Below are positions 1 through 8,676 of a DNA stretch of 30,641 nucleotides, piece after piece. Position 1 is the first letter of the stretch. The number at the start of each line of letters is the position of its first letter. The stretch is from assembly GCA_964423095.1 (NCBI GenBank), contig CAYRDI010000025.1, positions 1 to 30,641 of the forward strand, read 5' to 3'. The notes beneath the pieces were generated by a model. That model did not search any database and had not been told where the DNA came from. It saw only the letters and a list, made by a program, of their open reading frames with translations. The translations under genes and the position numbers were made by a program. The stretch is from Micavibrio_A sp964423095 (GTDB lineage Bacteria; Pseudomonadota; Alphaproteobacteria; Micavibrionales; Micavibrionaceae).

Positions 1-284
1 AAAAATTCGACCATTTTTACCGAAGCCTTGCCGGCTTTTTTCGGATTCAACCCTTTTGGGGTTTGAAACGCCATGGAGGTATAACCATCCATGTTGACCC
101 AACTATCAATTACCACGCCGAGCGGCGTTTTTGTTTTGGGATCTGCGAAATGTAAAAGGAGCTGGGCGAGCTGTTTTTTTAGTTCGGTATCAACCGCCAA
201 TAAATCGGTCGTTGTTTTTTTCTGCACCAACGGGATCTTTTCGTCCCTTGCCCGGCTGCGGTATCCCCGCTCCAGTTCCGACAC
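1..284 (-). CDS. Hypothetical protein, N-terminal part, truncated by window edge
   Basis: An open minus-strand frame runs without a stop from about position 293 to the window edge (about 95 codons). The in-frame TGA at 303-305 limits the start, and no ATG precedes a long open stretch, so I chose GTG at 282-284, which has AAGAG about 10 nt upstream; TTG at 291-293 is an alternative. The visible product begins VSELERGYRSRARDEK, is lysine-rich, and later contains GVVIDSWVNMDGYTSMAF. I do not recognise the family and see no signal peptide or membrane segment in this part. A -10-like TATAGT lies about 46 bp upstream. It is divergent from rho. In many alphaproteobacteria heme genes occupy this place, so the neighbour is not the usual one. 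Moderate confidence that it is a real gene. Confidence 0.5.
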   Translation of the reverse strand, partial: MSELERGYRSRARDEKIPLVQKKTTTDLLAVDTELKKQLAQLLLHFADPKTKTPLGVVIDSWVNMDGYTSMAFQTPKGLNPKKAGKASVKMVEF

Positions 285-598
285 TTTCGGCAAACTCTTT
301 TTTCATAGCGAACGCTTTCTTTTGTTAAGACTATAAGGCCCTATTTCCCCTAATCAATCAAGCCTTGACAGGACCCGCGGCCGGGGTTATAACGGCCTTG
401 TCTTTTTTAAGAAATTCCACGACATTGTGAGCGTTTCTGCGGGTTTCCCGCGTGATGTGAAGGCCCGGTTTTCGAGGCGGCATCCCAAAAAAGAAAAATT
501 AACAATTTTCCGTATAAAATAAGAAAGTTCAGAGAGAATTTAAACCCTTCTATCCTTGGCATCCAATTCTTAGGATGCCCCTCCCCAACGGATTTCAC
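285..598. promoter_or_regulatory. Divergent intergenic region upstream of rho
   Basis: This 314-bp gene-free stretch separates the minus-strand hypothetical from rho. On the plus strand it holds a near-consensus promoter (entered separately) and a leader of about 200 nt that becomes A/T-rich from about 485 to 545. On the minus strand a TATAGT hexamer at 330-335 could serve the hypothetical gene; its best upstream partner, TTGATT, is at a 20-bp spacing, so that promoter is uncertain. I see no tRNA, small gene or DnaA box here. Confidence 0.6.
365..393 (+). promoter_or_regulatory. Sigma-70-type promoter of rho
   Basis: TTGACA at 365-370 and TATAAC at 388-393 are separated by exactly 17 bp, the closest match to the housekeeping consensus in this intergenic region. 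The predicted transcription start is near 400, leaving a leader of about 199 nt before the rho ATG. A long rho leader is consistent with the known autoregulation of rho by Rho-dependent termination, which I infer rather than see. Confidence 0.65.
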
Positions 599-1855
<1,257 letters not shown>

Positions 1856-1875
1856 TTATTCCTTCATCCTTTTTT

Positions 1876-1914
1876 AAAGGGCGTGCGGAGTTCTCTCCCG
1901 CGCCCTTTGTTTTT
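1876..1914 (+). terminator. Intrinsic terminator after rho
   Basis: AAAGGGCG at 1876-1883 pairs with CGCCCTTT at 1901-1908 and is followed by GTTTTT at 1909-1914. It sits 20 nt after the rho stop codon, and no other plus-strand gene ends here. Confidence 0.85.
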
Positions 1915-1977
1915 GGCCATCCTTAAAAGACGCATAAAATTTTAAAAAGATGCATCGTAAATCCGAAACGATAGTTG

Positions 1978-2007
1978 TTGTCATAAATCTTTTTTCCGTG
2001 ATGTAAT
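1978..2007 (+). promoter_or_regulatory. Possible promoter of the small exported protein gene
   Basis: TTGTCA at 1978-1983 and TGTAAT at 2002-2007 are 18 bp apart, in an A/T-rich stretch after the rho terminator. The start site would be near 2014, about 60 nt before the ATG at 2075. The match is only moderate. Confidence 0.4.
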
Positions 2008-2074
2008 GGATGAAGAGAACGGGGCATAGAAAAAAACAATAAGCCCGGCGAGTAGAACAATAAGGGTGGGTACC

Positions 2075-2539
2075 ATGTCGGTGAATTTTGGCGGATGCAA
2101 AATCCGCGCTAACAAGTCCGCTGTATTTTGTTCGTTTTTACGCGGCGGATTGCTTTTTGCGATTCTTGTCGCTGCTGCCGTCACATTGTTTGCTGCCGGT
2201 GGCGATGCGTCCGAACAAAAAAATTCCTCTTCCTCCGTAAGCGCTTTGCCATGCTACGTAAAAAACGTCAGCATGGTCACGCCTGTTCACCAACAGGCTG
2301 CGCCGATCCGGACCCAGCGCGCGGCTGGTTCTCCTTCTCTTTCACCGGCTATGGCTTTGGCCCTGGCCCTGGGCGTGAAAACGGTTCAGGGGCCCATGGT
2401 TCATACAAAGCATCCGGTAAAAGAAAAATACCTTCCTTCGATCACGTCCGGACGACAGGACCCCCCCATGGTTCGGGCGAATTGCGCATCCGCGCGGTGT
2501 CCTCTTCCTTCTTTGCCTGTCCTTGCGATGGAGAGATGA
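2075..2539 (+). CDS. Hypothetical membrane-anchored or secreted small protein
   Basis: The 154-residue product has a positively charged N-terminus and then a hydrophobic segment (about residues 25-42, GLLFAILVAAAVTLFAAGG), which reads as a signal anchor or signal peptide. A Ser-rich linker and a Pro/Ala/Met-rich tail follow, with no recognisable domain. I chose ATG 2075 because AAGGG lies 8 nt upstream at 2062-2066; an upstream in-frame GTG at 2066 overlaps that ribosome-binding site. A strong terminator lies 46 nt after the stop and only serves this strand, which supports a real transcription unit. The function is unknown. Two other frames are open over part of the region but lack a comparable start. 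Confidence 0.55.
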   Translation: MSVNFGGCKIRANKSAVFCSFLRGGLLFAILVAAAVTLFAAGGDASEQKNSSSSVSALPCYVKNVSMVTPVHQQAAPIRTQRAAGSPSLSPAMALALALGVKTVQGPMVHTKHPVKEKYLPSITSGRQDPPMVRANCASARCPLPSLPVLAMER

Positions 2540-2585
2540 CCATAGAATTGGCTTTCCCTAGTCCCCTGGGAAGTCTCTGACAAGC

Positions 2586-2620
2586 ACCGCTCCGAAGTTC
2601 CTTCGGGGCGGTCGCTTTTT
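2586..2620 (+). terminator. Intrinsic terminator
   Basis: A 12-bp stem is formed by ACCGCTCCGAAG (2586-2597) and CTTCGGGGCGGT (2601-2612), with a TTC loop and one G-T pair, followed by TTTTT at 2616-2620. The T-run is only on the plus strand, so it serves the upstream small gene and not the convergent gene that ends at 2619. Confidence 0.85.
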
Positions 2621-4214
2621 AACGGGTCAGAAGATTGCGCAACATTTCATACCAATAGGGGGACGCGCCCTGGCGCGAGGCAAGCTCGATCATCAGCAGG
2701 GTGAGAAAAACCGTTCCCGCATATCCGTACCATCCGCTGGCGTGCGTTTTGATTGACAGGGATGATTTCTGATCTTTTTGCGTAAGGTGGCCGAGGGCTT
2801 TTTTGATCGCCCCTGCCGCCAGAATCTGGATTGCCAGCGTGGTGATGATCCCGCCCAACACCAGCGGCAGAATATCCAGAACGAAATCAAACCGTGGATT
2901 GGGAAGATAGCTGCCGATTTTTGCGCGGATGGGCAGAAGGTAGTAAACGGCATCCAAAACCGCAACAATGGCAAGCCCCGCCGCAAGTCCGTAATTGCGG
3001 GGCTTTTGCGTGATATGCTTGGTGGTGGTTTCGGCAAGGGTCACGATTTTTTCGGCCGTACCCAGACTAAGCCCTATGTCGTATAGCTTCATCAATTGCG
3101 CGGTCGCTTTTTTGACACTCACCTTGTGCGTAAACGTAAAGGCTTGTGCGATCAGTCGAAAGCGCGTGGCTTTGCGGATTTTTTCTGCGACATCGCCGAC
3201 ATTTTTTGCCGCGTCTTCAAGATCGTCCAATGCCGGGCCGATCATTTTGTCGAGGATATAGGGGAATTCGACGAGATCCGCCTTGAACCCGAAAAGATTG
3301 GCTTTTATTTCCCGTTTACCCAGACCAAATACGATCTCGCCGTAAGGGAAGCTCACCTCATAGGACGCACCAAGGACGTTTTCCTTGTCATCTGCGATCC
3401 GTCCCTTGATCTCGACCCTCTTTTCGATGGCGAGCCTGGAAGCATTCATTTCAATGGCATCCGCCGCACCCTTTGGAATGGATTTCGGATCGTATTCGAA
3501 ATACGTCATGGCCTGTGCTTGCAATGTCATGACATGGCTTTTCCAGCCCTGACCGCCGCAGGCCACGCATTTCATCACGCCCGTGGCGTTGCAGGTGCGA
3601 CACGGCATCATGCCCGAGCGGCGGCACCCATCACAGGGGACATAACGCTGCGCGTGGCACCTTGGGCATTTGTTTCCTTGTAACAATCCGGTTGCGCGGC
3701 ACATCGGGCATTTCATCAAACCGCGGCCCGTACATTTGAAACAGGTTTCGAGCTTGCGGCCCTGACATTTGACGCATGGGGATTTTGATGTGCCATGACA
3801 AGTATGACAGGCTTCATGCCACGTATAGTCCCGTTTCAGGAAATCCAGCGGCACGGCCAGATGGTTAAGCCCAAAGCCCTGATCCGTCCGTGTGAGGAGG
3901 ATTTGCGTCATCTGCGCCTTGGCGGCGGAATCGTTTGCGGCCTGCCGCATCGTCATATCGACGGCCCGCATGGCATCGTCGCGGGAATTGACCAATTGTC
4001 CCGTGACGGTTTTTCCGGGCGCGTTTTTTTCCGTCATGACGGGTTTTAATTCCAGGTATGTCCCGGCATTCATGGTGTGCCGGGCGATTTTTTGTGAAAG
4101 AACGCGGATATTTTCCCGTTTGATCCCGTTGCCGCGGAAAATACCTTGAACATGGGCGAGCGCAAGTTCTATCAACTTGTTTTCATTGGGATATGCTTGT
4201 TCGGGCTCGACCAT
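2619..4214 (-). CDS. Membrane protein with an eight-fold CxxC (DnaJ-like) zinc-binding array
   Basis: The product has 531 residues. Residues 1-130 are soluble and hydrophilic. Residues 136-219 hold eight CxxC motifs (CHTC, CVKC, CFKC, CPMC, CPRC, CDGC, CRTC, CVAC) spaced about 8-13 residues apart, several followed by x-G as in the cysteine-rich domain of DnaJ; eight motifs could bind up to four zinc ions. There is no J-domain (no HPD motif). A mixed region (about 225-400) follows, then three hydrophobic segments at about 408-428, 444-470 and 496-512, placing the C-terminus in a membrane. The start ATG has AGGG about 10 nt upstream. It stands alone between rho and the mnmE operon, opposite to both. 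The family name is unknown to me. A chaperone-like or protein-binding role for the cysteine domain is inference only. Confidence 0.8.
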   Translation of the reverse strand: MVEPEQAYPNENKLIELALAHVQGIFRGNGIKRENIRVLSQKIARHTMNAGTYLELKPVMTEKNAPGKTVTGQLVNSRDDAMRAVDMTMRQAANDSAAKAQMTQILLTRTDQGFGLNHLAVPLDFLKRDYTWHEACHTCHGTSKSPCVKCQGRKLETCFKCTGRGLMKCPMCRATGLLQGNKCPRCHAQRYVPCDGCRRSGMMPCRTCNATGVMKCVACGGQGWKSHVMTLQAQAMTYFEYDPKSIPKGAADAIEMNASRLAIEKRVEIKGRIADDKENVLGASYEVSFPYGEIVFGLGKREIKANLFGFKADLVEFPYILDKMIGPALDDLEDAAKNVGDVAEKIRKATRFRLIAQAFTFTHKVSVKKATAQLMKLYDIGLSLGTAEKIVTLAETTTKHITQKPRNYGLAAGLAIVAVLDAVYYLLPIRAKIGSYLPNPRFDFVLDILPLVLGGIITTLAIQILAAGAIKKALGHLTQKDQKSSLSIKTHASGWYGYAGTVFLTLLMIELASRQGASPYWYEMLRNLLTR

Positions 4215-4341
4215 CGGACGTTTACCCTAAAACAAATCGGGCCGTGGACAAAGGATTGTCATGCAAGTGAGGACGTCTTCACACATTTTCATTTTAGGCG
4301 GCTACCCTACCAAGATCATCCGAAAGAGTCCATGCTCGGCC

Positions 4342-4370
4342 TTGCCTGCGAGGGGGCGTTGCGATAAGTA
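4342..4370 (+). promoter_or_regulatory. Possible promoter of the DUF6489-mnmE unit
   Basis: TTGCCT at 4342-4347 and TAAGTA at 4365-4370 are 17 bp apart, giving a start near 4377 and a leader of about 20 nt before the AAGGATG ribosome-binding site. The -10 element is a poor match. Confidence 0.4.
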
Positions 4371-4395
4371 AAATGGATCGCCAAAGGATGACACC

Positions 4396-4665
4396 ATGAA
4401 AGTCAATTTCGACATCGAATGCACGCCCGAAGAAGCCCGCCGTTTTCTGGGCCTTCCCGATCTTGGCCCCATGCAGGAACGCATGATGAAGGAGATCGAG
4501 GAGCGCATGGCCGAAAACCTGCGCGCACTGGATCCAGAAACGCTGGTCAAGACATGGATGCCGATGACCATGCAGGGCTGGGGCGAAATGCAGAAGATGT
4601 TCTGGTCGCAAATGGGCGTAACCATGCCCGCCAATGGCGGCGACGCCAAATCCAAAAAGAAATAA
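4396..4665 (+). CDS. DUF6489 family protein
   Basis: This is a small protein of 89 residues that begins MKVNFDIECTPEEARRFLG, the typical opening of the alphaproteobacterial DUF6489 family, whose members also lie next to mnmE. It is predicted soluble, mostly helical, Met- and Glu-rich (around 30-60), and ends in a Gly/Lys tail. It has a good ribosome-binding site (AAGGATG, about 5 nt before ATG). The stop codon is only 3 nt before the mnmE start, so the two are almost certainly cotranscribed and probably translationally coupled. No function is established for the family. The family call is from recognition of the N-terminal pattern and the context. Confidence 0.8.
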   Translation: MKVNFDIECTPEEARRFLGLPDLGPMQERMMKEIEERMAENLRALDPETLVKTWMPMTMQGWGEMQKMFWSQMGVTMPANGGDAKSKKK

Positions 4666-4668
4666 GCG

Positions 4669-6012
4669 ATGGGCGCGGCTACCATCTATGCCCTTTCTTC
4701 CGCCCACGGAAAGGCGGGCGTATCGGTCGTCCGTGTTTCGGGGCCAGCGGCGTTCGATTCGTTTCGCGCCCTGACGGGCCGTGCCGAACCGGGGATCCGT
4801 AAAGCGGTGTTTACGCCGCTGAAAAATCCTGAAGACAACACTATGATCGATCATGCGCTGGTTTTGTGTTTTGAAAACCCGCATTCCTTTACAGGCGAAA
4901 AAGTTGTCGAATACCAACTTCACGGTTCTCCCGCCGTTCTGGAATCCCTTTTTTCCGCGCTTTCGAAATGCCAAGGACATCGGCCGGCGGAGCATGGCGA
5001 ATATACGCGCCGTGCGTTTGAAAACGGCAAGCTGGATTTAACCGAAGCCGAAGCGATCGCCGATCTTATCAATGCAGAAACCGCCGCGCAAAAGGAACAG
5101 GCACTATTGCAAATGGGCGGTGTACTGTCGCGTCTTTACGAAGGTTGGCGCGAACGCCTGGTCCGCATCATGGCGTATATCGAGGCCGTGATCGATTTTC
5201 CGGATGAAGATATTCCGGATTCCCAAATCCTTACGCAGCGGCCCGCGCTGGAAGCACTGCAACAGGAAATCCGGGAACATCTGAACGACAATCGGCGCGG
5301 CGAACGCTTGCGCGAAGGTATTCATATCGTTGTGCTCGGCGCGCCGAACGCGGGTAAATCTTCGCTCATCAATGCGTTGGCGCAGCGTGACGTGGCGATT
5401 GTCTCCCCCATGGCGGGAACGACGCGTGACATTGTCGAGGTGCACTTGAACCTTGCGGGCTATCCCGTCATCGTTTCGGATACGGCGGGTCTACGTGATC
5501 TTTCCCATGCGCGGGATGATGGGCATGCGCAGGTGGAAGGCGAAGGCATACGCCGCGCGCTCGCACGCGCAAATGAATCCGATTTGCGGATTCTGCTGTT
5601 CGATGGCACGGTTCCCGAAGATGCGCAGACAAGTGCGCAGCGAACAAGCAATACCATTATTGTTTATAACAAGGCCGATGAAAAAAATTTCACGGCACAA
5701 CTTCCCGATGGCGCGTTGCGTCTTTCTATCAAAACCGGCGATGGCATGAAAGCATTGTTGTCGGCTCTGGAGACAAACATCAAATCGCTTTATGAAGGAT
5801 TTCGTGATGCGCCGTCCCTCACCCGGGCGCGTCACCGCGCCACACTGGAAGAATGTGTTTCCTGTCTTGATGCGGCGTGTGTTGCGAATGTGCCTGAACT
5901 GATGGCCGAAGAAATCCGTTCCGCCGCCCGTGCGCTGGGGCGTATTACCGGGCGCGTCGATGTCGAAGATTTGCTCGATGTCATTTTCCGCGATTTTTGT
6001 ATCGGGAAGTGA
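4669..6012 (+). CDS. mnmE: tRNA uridine-5-carboxymethylaminomethyl(34) GTPase MnmE
   Basis: MnmE works with MnmG to make the 5-carboxymethylaminomethyl modification at wobble U34 of certain tRNAs, using GTP hydrolysis and a folate one-carbon unit. The 447-residue product has the N-terminal tetrahydrofolate-binding domain (1 to about 120), helical regions, and an inserted G domain: G1 GAPNAGKSS at 224-232, G2 GTTRD at 250-254, G3 DTAGLRD at 271-277, and G4 NKAD at 334-337. It ends in CIGK (444-447), the family's C-terminal motif with the conserved cysteine. The start is 3 nt after DUF6489. The length is normal and no expected motif is missing. Confidence 0.96.
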   Translation: MGAATIYALSSAHGKAGVSVVRVSGPAAFDSFRALTGRAEPGIRKAVFTPLKNPEDNTMIDHALVLCFENPHSFTGEKVVEYQLHGSPAVLESLFSALSKCQGHRPAEHGEYTRRAFENGKLDLTEAEAIADLINAETAAQKEQALLQMGGVLSRLYEGWRERLVRIMAYIEAVIDFPDEDIPDSQILTQRPALEALQQEIREHLNDNRRGERLREGIHIVVLGAPNAGKSSLINALAQRDVAIVSPMAGTTRDIVEVHLNLAGYPVIVSDTAGLRDLSHARDDGHAQVEGEGIRRALARANESDLRILLFDGTVPEDAQTSAQRTSNTIIVYNKADEKNFTAQLPDGALRLSIKTGDGMKALLSALETNIKSLYEGFRDAPSLTRARHRATLEECVSCLDAACVANVPELMAEEIRSAARALGRITGRVDVEDLLDVIFRDFCIGK

Positions 6013-6042
6013 CGGTTTGCCGAACCGCTGTTGCCAGGGGCT

Positions 6043-6051
6043 TGTGGATAA
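6043..6051 (-). other. DnaA box
   Basis: TGTGGATAA is the exact complement of the consensus DnaA box TTATCCACA. It lies in the 81-bp gap between mnmE and mnmG. Only one box is visible here, so this is not an origin by itself; it could regulate mnmG or mark the neighbourhood of oriC. Confidence 0.55.
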
Positions 6052-6075
6052 ATTTCTGGCGCGGCATGGCCATCC

Positions 6076-6081
6076 TATAAT
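6076..6081 (+). promoter_or_regulatory. Perfect -10 hexamer close to the mnmG start
   Basis: TATAAT at 6076-6081 ends 12 nt before the mnmG ATG, so a transcript would start near 6088 with almost no leader. There is no clear -35 partner at the right spacing (TTTCTG at 6053-6058 is the 17-bp candidate) and no Shine-Dalgarno sequence before mnmG. Confidence 0.4.
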
Positions 6082-6093
6082 ATAACCCTTTCC

Positions 6094-7992
6094 ATGGATG
6101 CGTCCTATGATGTCATTGTGATCGGCGGGGGCCACGCGGGCTGTGAAGCGGCGGCGGCGGCGGCGCGTTATGGCGCGAAAACCGCCCTTTTGACCCATAA
6201 AAAATCGACCATCGGCGTCATGTCCTGCAACCCCGCTATCGGCGGGCTGGGCAAGGGCCACCTGGTCCGCGAAATCGATGCGCTCGATGGTGTGATGGGC
6301 CGCGTGATCGATCAGGCGGGTATCCAGTTCCGCATGCTCAACGCCTCGAAGGGGCCCGCCGTGCGCGGCCCGCGGGCGCAGGCCGACCGGAAACTATACC
6401 GCGAAGGGATGCAGGCGATTTTGGCTGATTACCCCAACCTGACCATTTTAGAGGGCGGGGCCGAAGACCTGATCATCGAAAAAAATGCCGTTAAGGGCGT
6501 TGTGACGGGTACGGGCGAAACGCTCACCGCGCGCGCCGTGGTCATTACCACGGGTACGTTTTTGCGGGGACTGATCCACCGCGGGGAAGACAAAATCCCG
6601 GCGGGGCGCGTCGGTGAAAAACCCGCTGTTGGATTGGCGCAAACCCTTGAAAAACTTGGATTTCCTCTGGGGCGTTTGAAAACGGGGACACCCGCGCGGA
6701 TTGATGGACGGACAATTGACTGGGCGGGGCTGGAAATGCAATCCGCCGATAACCCGCCCGTGCCTTTTTCCTACCTGACCGACAAGATCACGGTACCACA
6801 GATCGATTGCGGGATCACCTACACCACCCCAAAAACGCACGATATTATCCGCGCCAACCTTCACCGCGCACCCATGTATTCGGGGCAGATCAACGGCACC
6901 GGCCCCCGCTATTGCCCCTCCATCGAGGACAAGGTTGTCCGGTTTGCGGACAAAGAGCGGCACCAGATTTTCCTGGAGCCCGAGGGTCTGGACGACCCCA
7001 CCATTTACCCGAACGGCATTTCCAATGCTTTGCCGATTGATGTTCAGGCCGAACTTCTGGCCTCCATTCCGGGGCTGGAAAAAGCAAAGGTGTTCGAATG
7101 GGCCTATGCCATTGAATATGATTACTGCGATCCGCGGGACCTCACCCAGACGCTGGAATCCCGCCGTTTGCCTGGTCTTTTTCTCGCGGGGCAAATCAAC
7201 GGGACGACCGGGTATGAAGAGGCGGCGGCGCAAGGGTTGATGGCCGGCCTGAATGCGGCGATTCTGGCCGGGGCCGTTTCACGGGAAACAGCCACCCCCT
7301 TTACGCTTGACCGTGCACAGGCCTATATCGGTGTTTTGATTGACGATTTGATCACTCGCGGCGCACCGGAACCCTACCGCATGTTTACCTCCCGCGCCGA
7401 ATTCCGGCTGACTTTACGGGCGGATAACGCCGACCAACGTCTGACCGATCTGGCGGTGACGGGCGGATTTGCCGGTGCGGAACGGTCTTTGGCCTGGGCC
7501 GCCAAGAAGGCCGATTTGGAGCGGGCGCGGCAGATGCTGACCTCCGCCTGTCAGGCAACACCCAATGCGCTGGAGGCGCAAGGCGTGTCCGTTAATAAGG
7601 ACGGACGGCGGCGCAGCGCGCTGGAGCTTTTGGGATATCAGGACATAGGCTGGGACCGTCTGGCGGAAATCTGGCCGGATATGAAGACAATTCCGGCGCA
7701 GATTGCCGTACAAATGCAGATCGAGGCCGTCTATGCAGGGTATAGCGACCGTCAGGCCGCAGATGCGCAGGCATTTCGCCGTGAAGAAGGGCTGATCTTG
7801 CCCCAAACGCTGGATTATGGGGCAATTGGCAGCCTGTCTACCGAAATACGTCAAAAGCTGGAAAAAGCCCGCCCCGCCACACTGGGGGCGGCGTCCCGCA
7901 TCCCGGGGGTGACTCCGGCGGCCCTTGTCTCGCTGATGCGTTTTGTCAAGCGTGTGCAAAAATCCCCGGGTACGGATGAGGCGGCGGCTTGA
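6094..7992 (+). CDS. mnmG: tRNA uridine-5-carboxymethylaminomethyl(34) synthesis enzyme MnmG
   Basis: MnmG (GidA) is the FAD- and NADH-dependent partner of MnmE in wobble U34 modification. The 632-residue product is of normal length (E. coli 629). It opens with the dinucleotide-binding motif VIGGGHAGCEAA at 9-20, followed by the family signatures SCNPAIGGLGKGHLVREIDAL and GPRAQADR. It has a second conserved block, GQINGTTGYEEAAAQGL, and a helical C-terminal domain. The upstream gap lacks a Shine-Dalgarno sequence but has TATAAT 12 nt before the ATG and a DnaA box. A parS-like site lies inside the gene at 7275-7290. It is followed closely by rsmG. Confidence 0.96.
   Translation: MDASYDVIVIGGGHAGCEAAAAAARYGAKTALLTHKKSTIGVMSCNPAIGGLGKGHLVREIDALDGVMGRVIDQAGIQFRMLNASKGPAVRGPRAQADRKLYREGMQAILADYPNLTILEGGAEDLIIEKNAVKGVVTGTGETLTARAVVITTGTFLRGLIHRGEDKIPAGRVGEKPAVGLAQTLEKLGFPLGRLKTGTPARIDGRTIDWAGLEMQSADNPPVPFSYLTDKITVPQIDCGITYTTPKTHDIIRANLHRAPMYSGQINGTGPRYCPSIEDKVVRFADKERHQIFLEPEGLDDPTIYPNGISNALPIDVQAELLASIPGLEKAKVFEWAYAIEYDYCDPRDLTQTLESRRLPGLFLAGQINGTTGYEEAAAQGLMAGLNAAILAGAVSRETATPFTLDRAQAYIGVLIDDLITRGAPEPYRMFTSRAEFRLTLRADNADQRLTDLAVTGGFAGAERSLAWAAKKADLERARQMLTSACQATPNALEAQGVSVNKDGRRRSALELLGYQDIGWDRLAEIWPDMKTIPAQIAVQMQIEAVYAGYSDRQAADAQAFRREEGLILPQTLDYGAIGSLSTEIRQKLEKARPATLGAASRIPGVTPAALVSLMRFVKRVQKSPGTDEAAA
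7275..7290. other. parS-like site (weak), inside mnmG
   Basis: CGTTTCACGGGAAACA differs from the parS consensus TGTTTCACGTGAAACA at two positions. It is read in frame as VSRET. It may be a weaker ParB-binding site. Confidence 0.5.
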
Positions 7993-7996
7993 CCCC

Positions 7997-8599
7997 ATGA
8001 TCCCTCTTTCACGTGAAACAGAGGAACGCCTCCGTGCCTATCATAGCCTTCTTTTGAAATGGCAGGGTACGATCAATCTGGTCAGCCCATCTACAGCAGC
8101 ACAGGCTTGGGACCGTCATTTTGTTGATTCTCTCCAATTGTTGCCGCACATTCCGCACGCTGCCGCGACGCTTTACGATCTCGGCTCCGGCGGCGGCTTT
8201 CCGGGGCTTGTTCTGGCTATTGCCCGTCCCGATATGGTCGTTACGTTGGTTGAATCGGACGCTAAAAAATGTGCTTTTCTGGCCGCGGTTTCACGGGAAA
8301 CAGGCGTGCCTGTCCGGATTGAAACTACGCGCATCGAAGAAGCCGCTGCAAGATTACCACCCCCCGATCTTGTCACGGCCCGAGCCCTGAAGCCTTTGCC
8401 GATATTGTTTGCCATGATCGAGCCATGGGCGGTTTTGAAGCCGGATCTGGTCGCTGTTTTCCCAAAAGGTGCTACAAGCAAGGCGGAGATAGAAGAGGCC
8501 AAAAAGGCCGGTTTTCTGTTTCACATGGAACAGGCTGTCAGCGAAACAGACCCGGAGGCCCGCATTTTAACCGTAAAAAACCTTTGCCGGTTGCGGTAA
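7997..8599 (+). CDS. rsmG: 16S rRNA (guanine(527)-N7)-methyltransferase RsmG
   Basis: RsmG (GidB) methylates N7 of G527 in 16S rRNA using S-adenosylmethionine. With ATG 7997 the product has 200 residues, close to the E. coli length of 207. The SAM-binding motif LYDLGSGGGFPGLVLA is present, preceded by the conserved WDRHFVDSLQL and followed by VESDAKKCAFL and VTARALKPL. The start is not certain: an in-frame ATG at 7976 would overlap the mnmG stop, and neither has a strong ribosome-binding site. The best parS site of the window overlaps codons 3-8 and encodes LSRET. The position between mnmG and parA is the usual one. Confidence 0.94.
   Translation: MIPLSRETEERLRAYHSLLLKWQGTINLVSPSTAAQAWDRHFVDSLQLLPHIPHAAATLYDLGSGGGFPGLVLAIARPDMVVTLVESDAKKCAFLAAVSRETGVPVRIETTRIEEAAARLPPPDLVTARALKPLPILFAMIEPWAVLKPDLVAVFPKGATSKAEIEEAKKAGFLFHMEQAVSETDPEARILTVKNLCRLR
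8005..8020. other. parS centromere site (strong match)
   Basis: TCTTTCACGTGAAACA matches the parS consensus TGTTTCACGTGAAACA at 15 of 16 positions, with an intact central palindrome TTTCACGTGAAA. It lies about 670 bp before parA, where chromosomal parS sites usually occur, and is the probable main ParB nucleation site in this window. Confidence 0.85.
8287..8302. other. parS-like site (weak), inside rsmG
   Basis: GGTTTCACGGGAAACA has two mismatches to the parS consensus (positions 1 and 10). It is again read in frame as VSRET. Confidence 0.5.
8517..8532. other. parS-like site (weak), 3' end of rsmG
   Basis: TGTTTCACATGGAACA has two mismatches to the parS consensus (positions 9 and 12). It lies 160 bp before parA and is read in a different register from the other three sites. 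Confidence 0.45.
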
Positions 8600-8614
8600 A
8601 ACGGGCGAATTTCC

Positions 8615-8644
8615 TTGACGCGTACGCGCTCTTCCCGCCATAGT
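8615..8644 (+). promoter_or_regulatory. Possible promoter of parAB
   Basis: TTGACG at 8615-8620 and CATAGT at 8639-8644 are 18 bp apart. The start would be near 8651, giving a leader of about 26 nt that contains AAAGGAG. Confidence 0.5.
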
Positions 8645-8676
8645 GACCTTCTTCCGAAAGAAAAGGAGCGCAGGCC

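Noticed and set aside
2619..4214. Annotation of the CxxC-array protein as DnaJ
   Set aside because: There is no J-domain or HPD motif, eight rather than four CxxC motifs, and C-terminal membrane segments.
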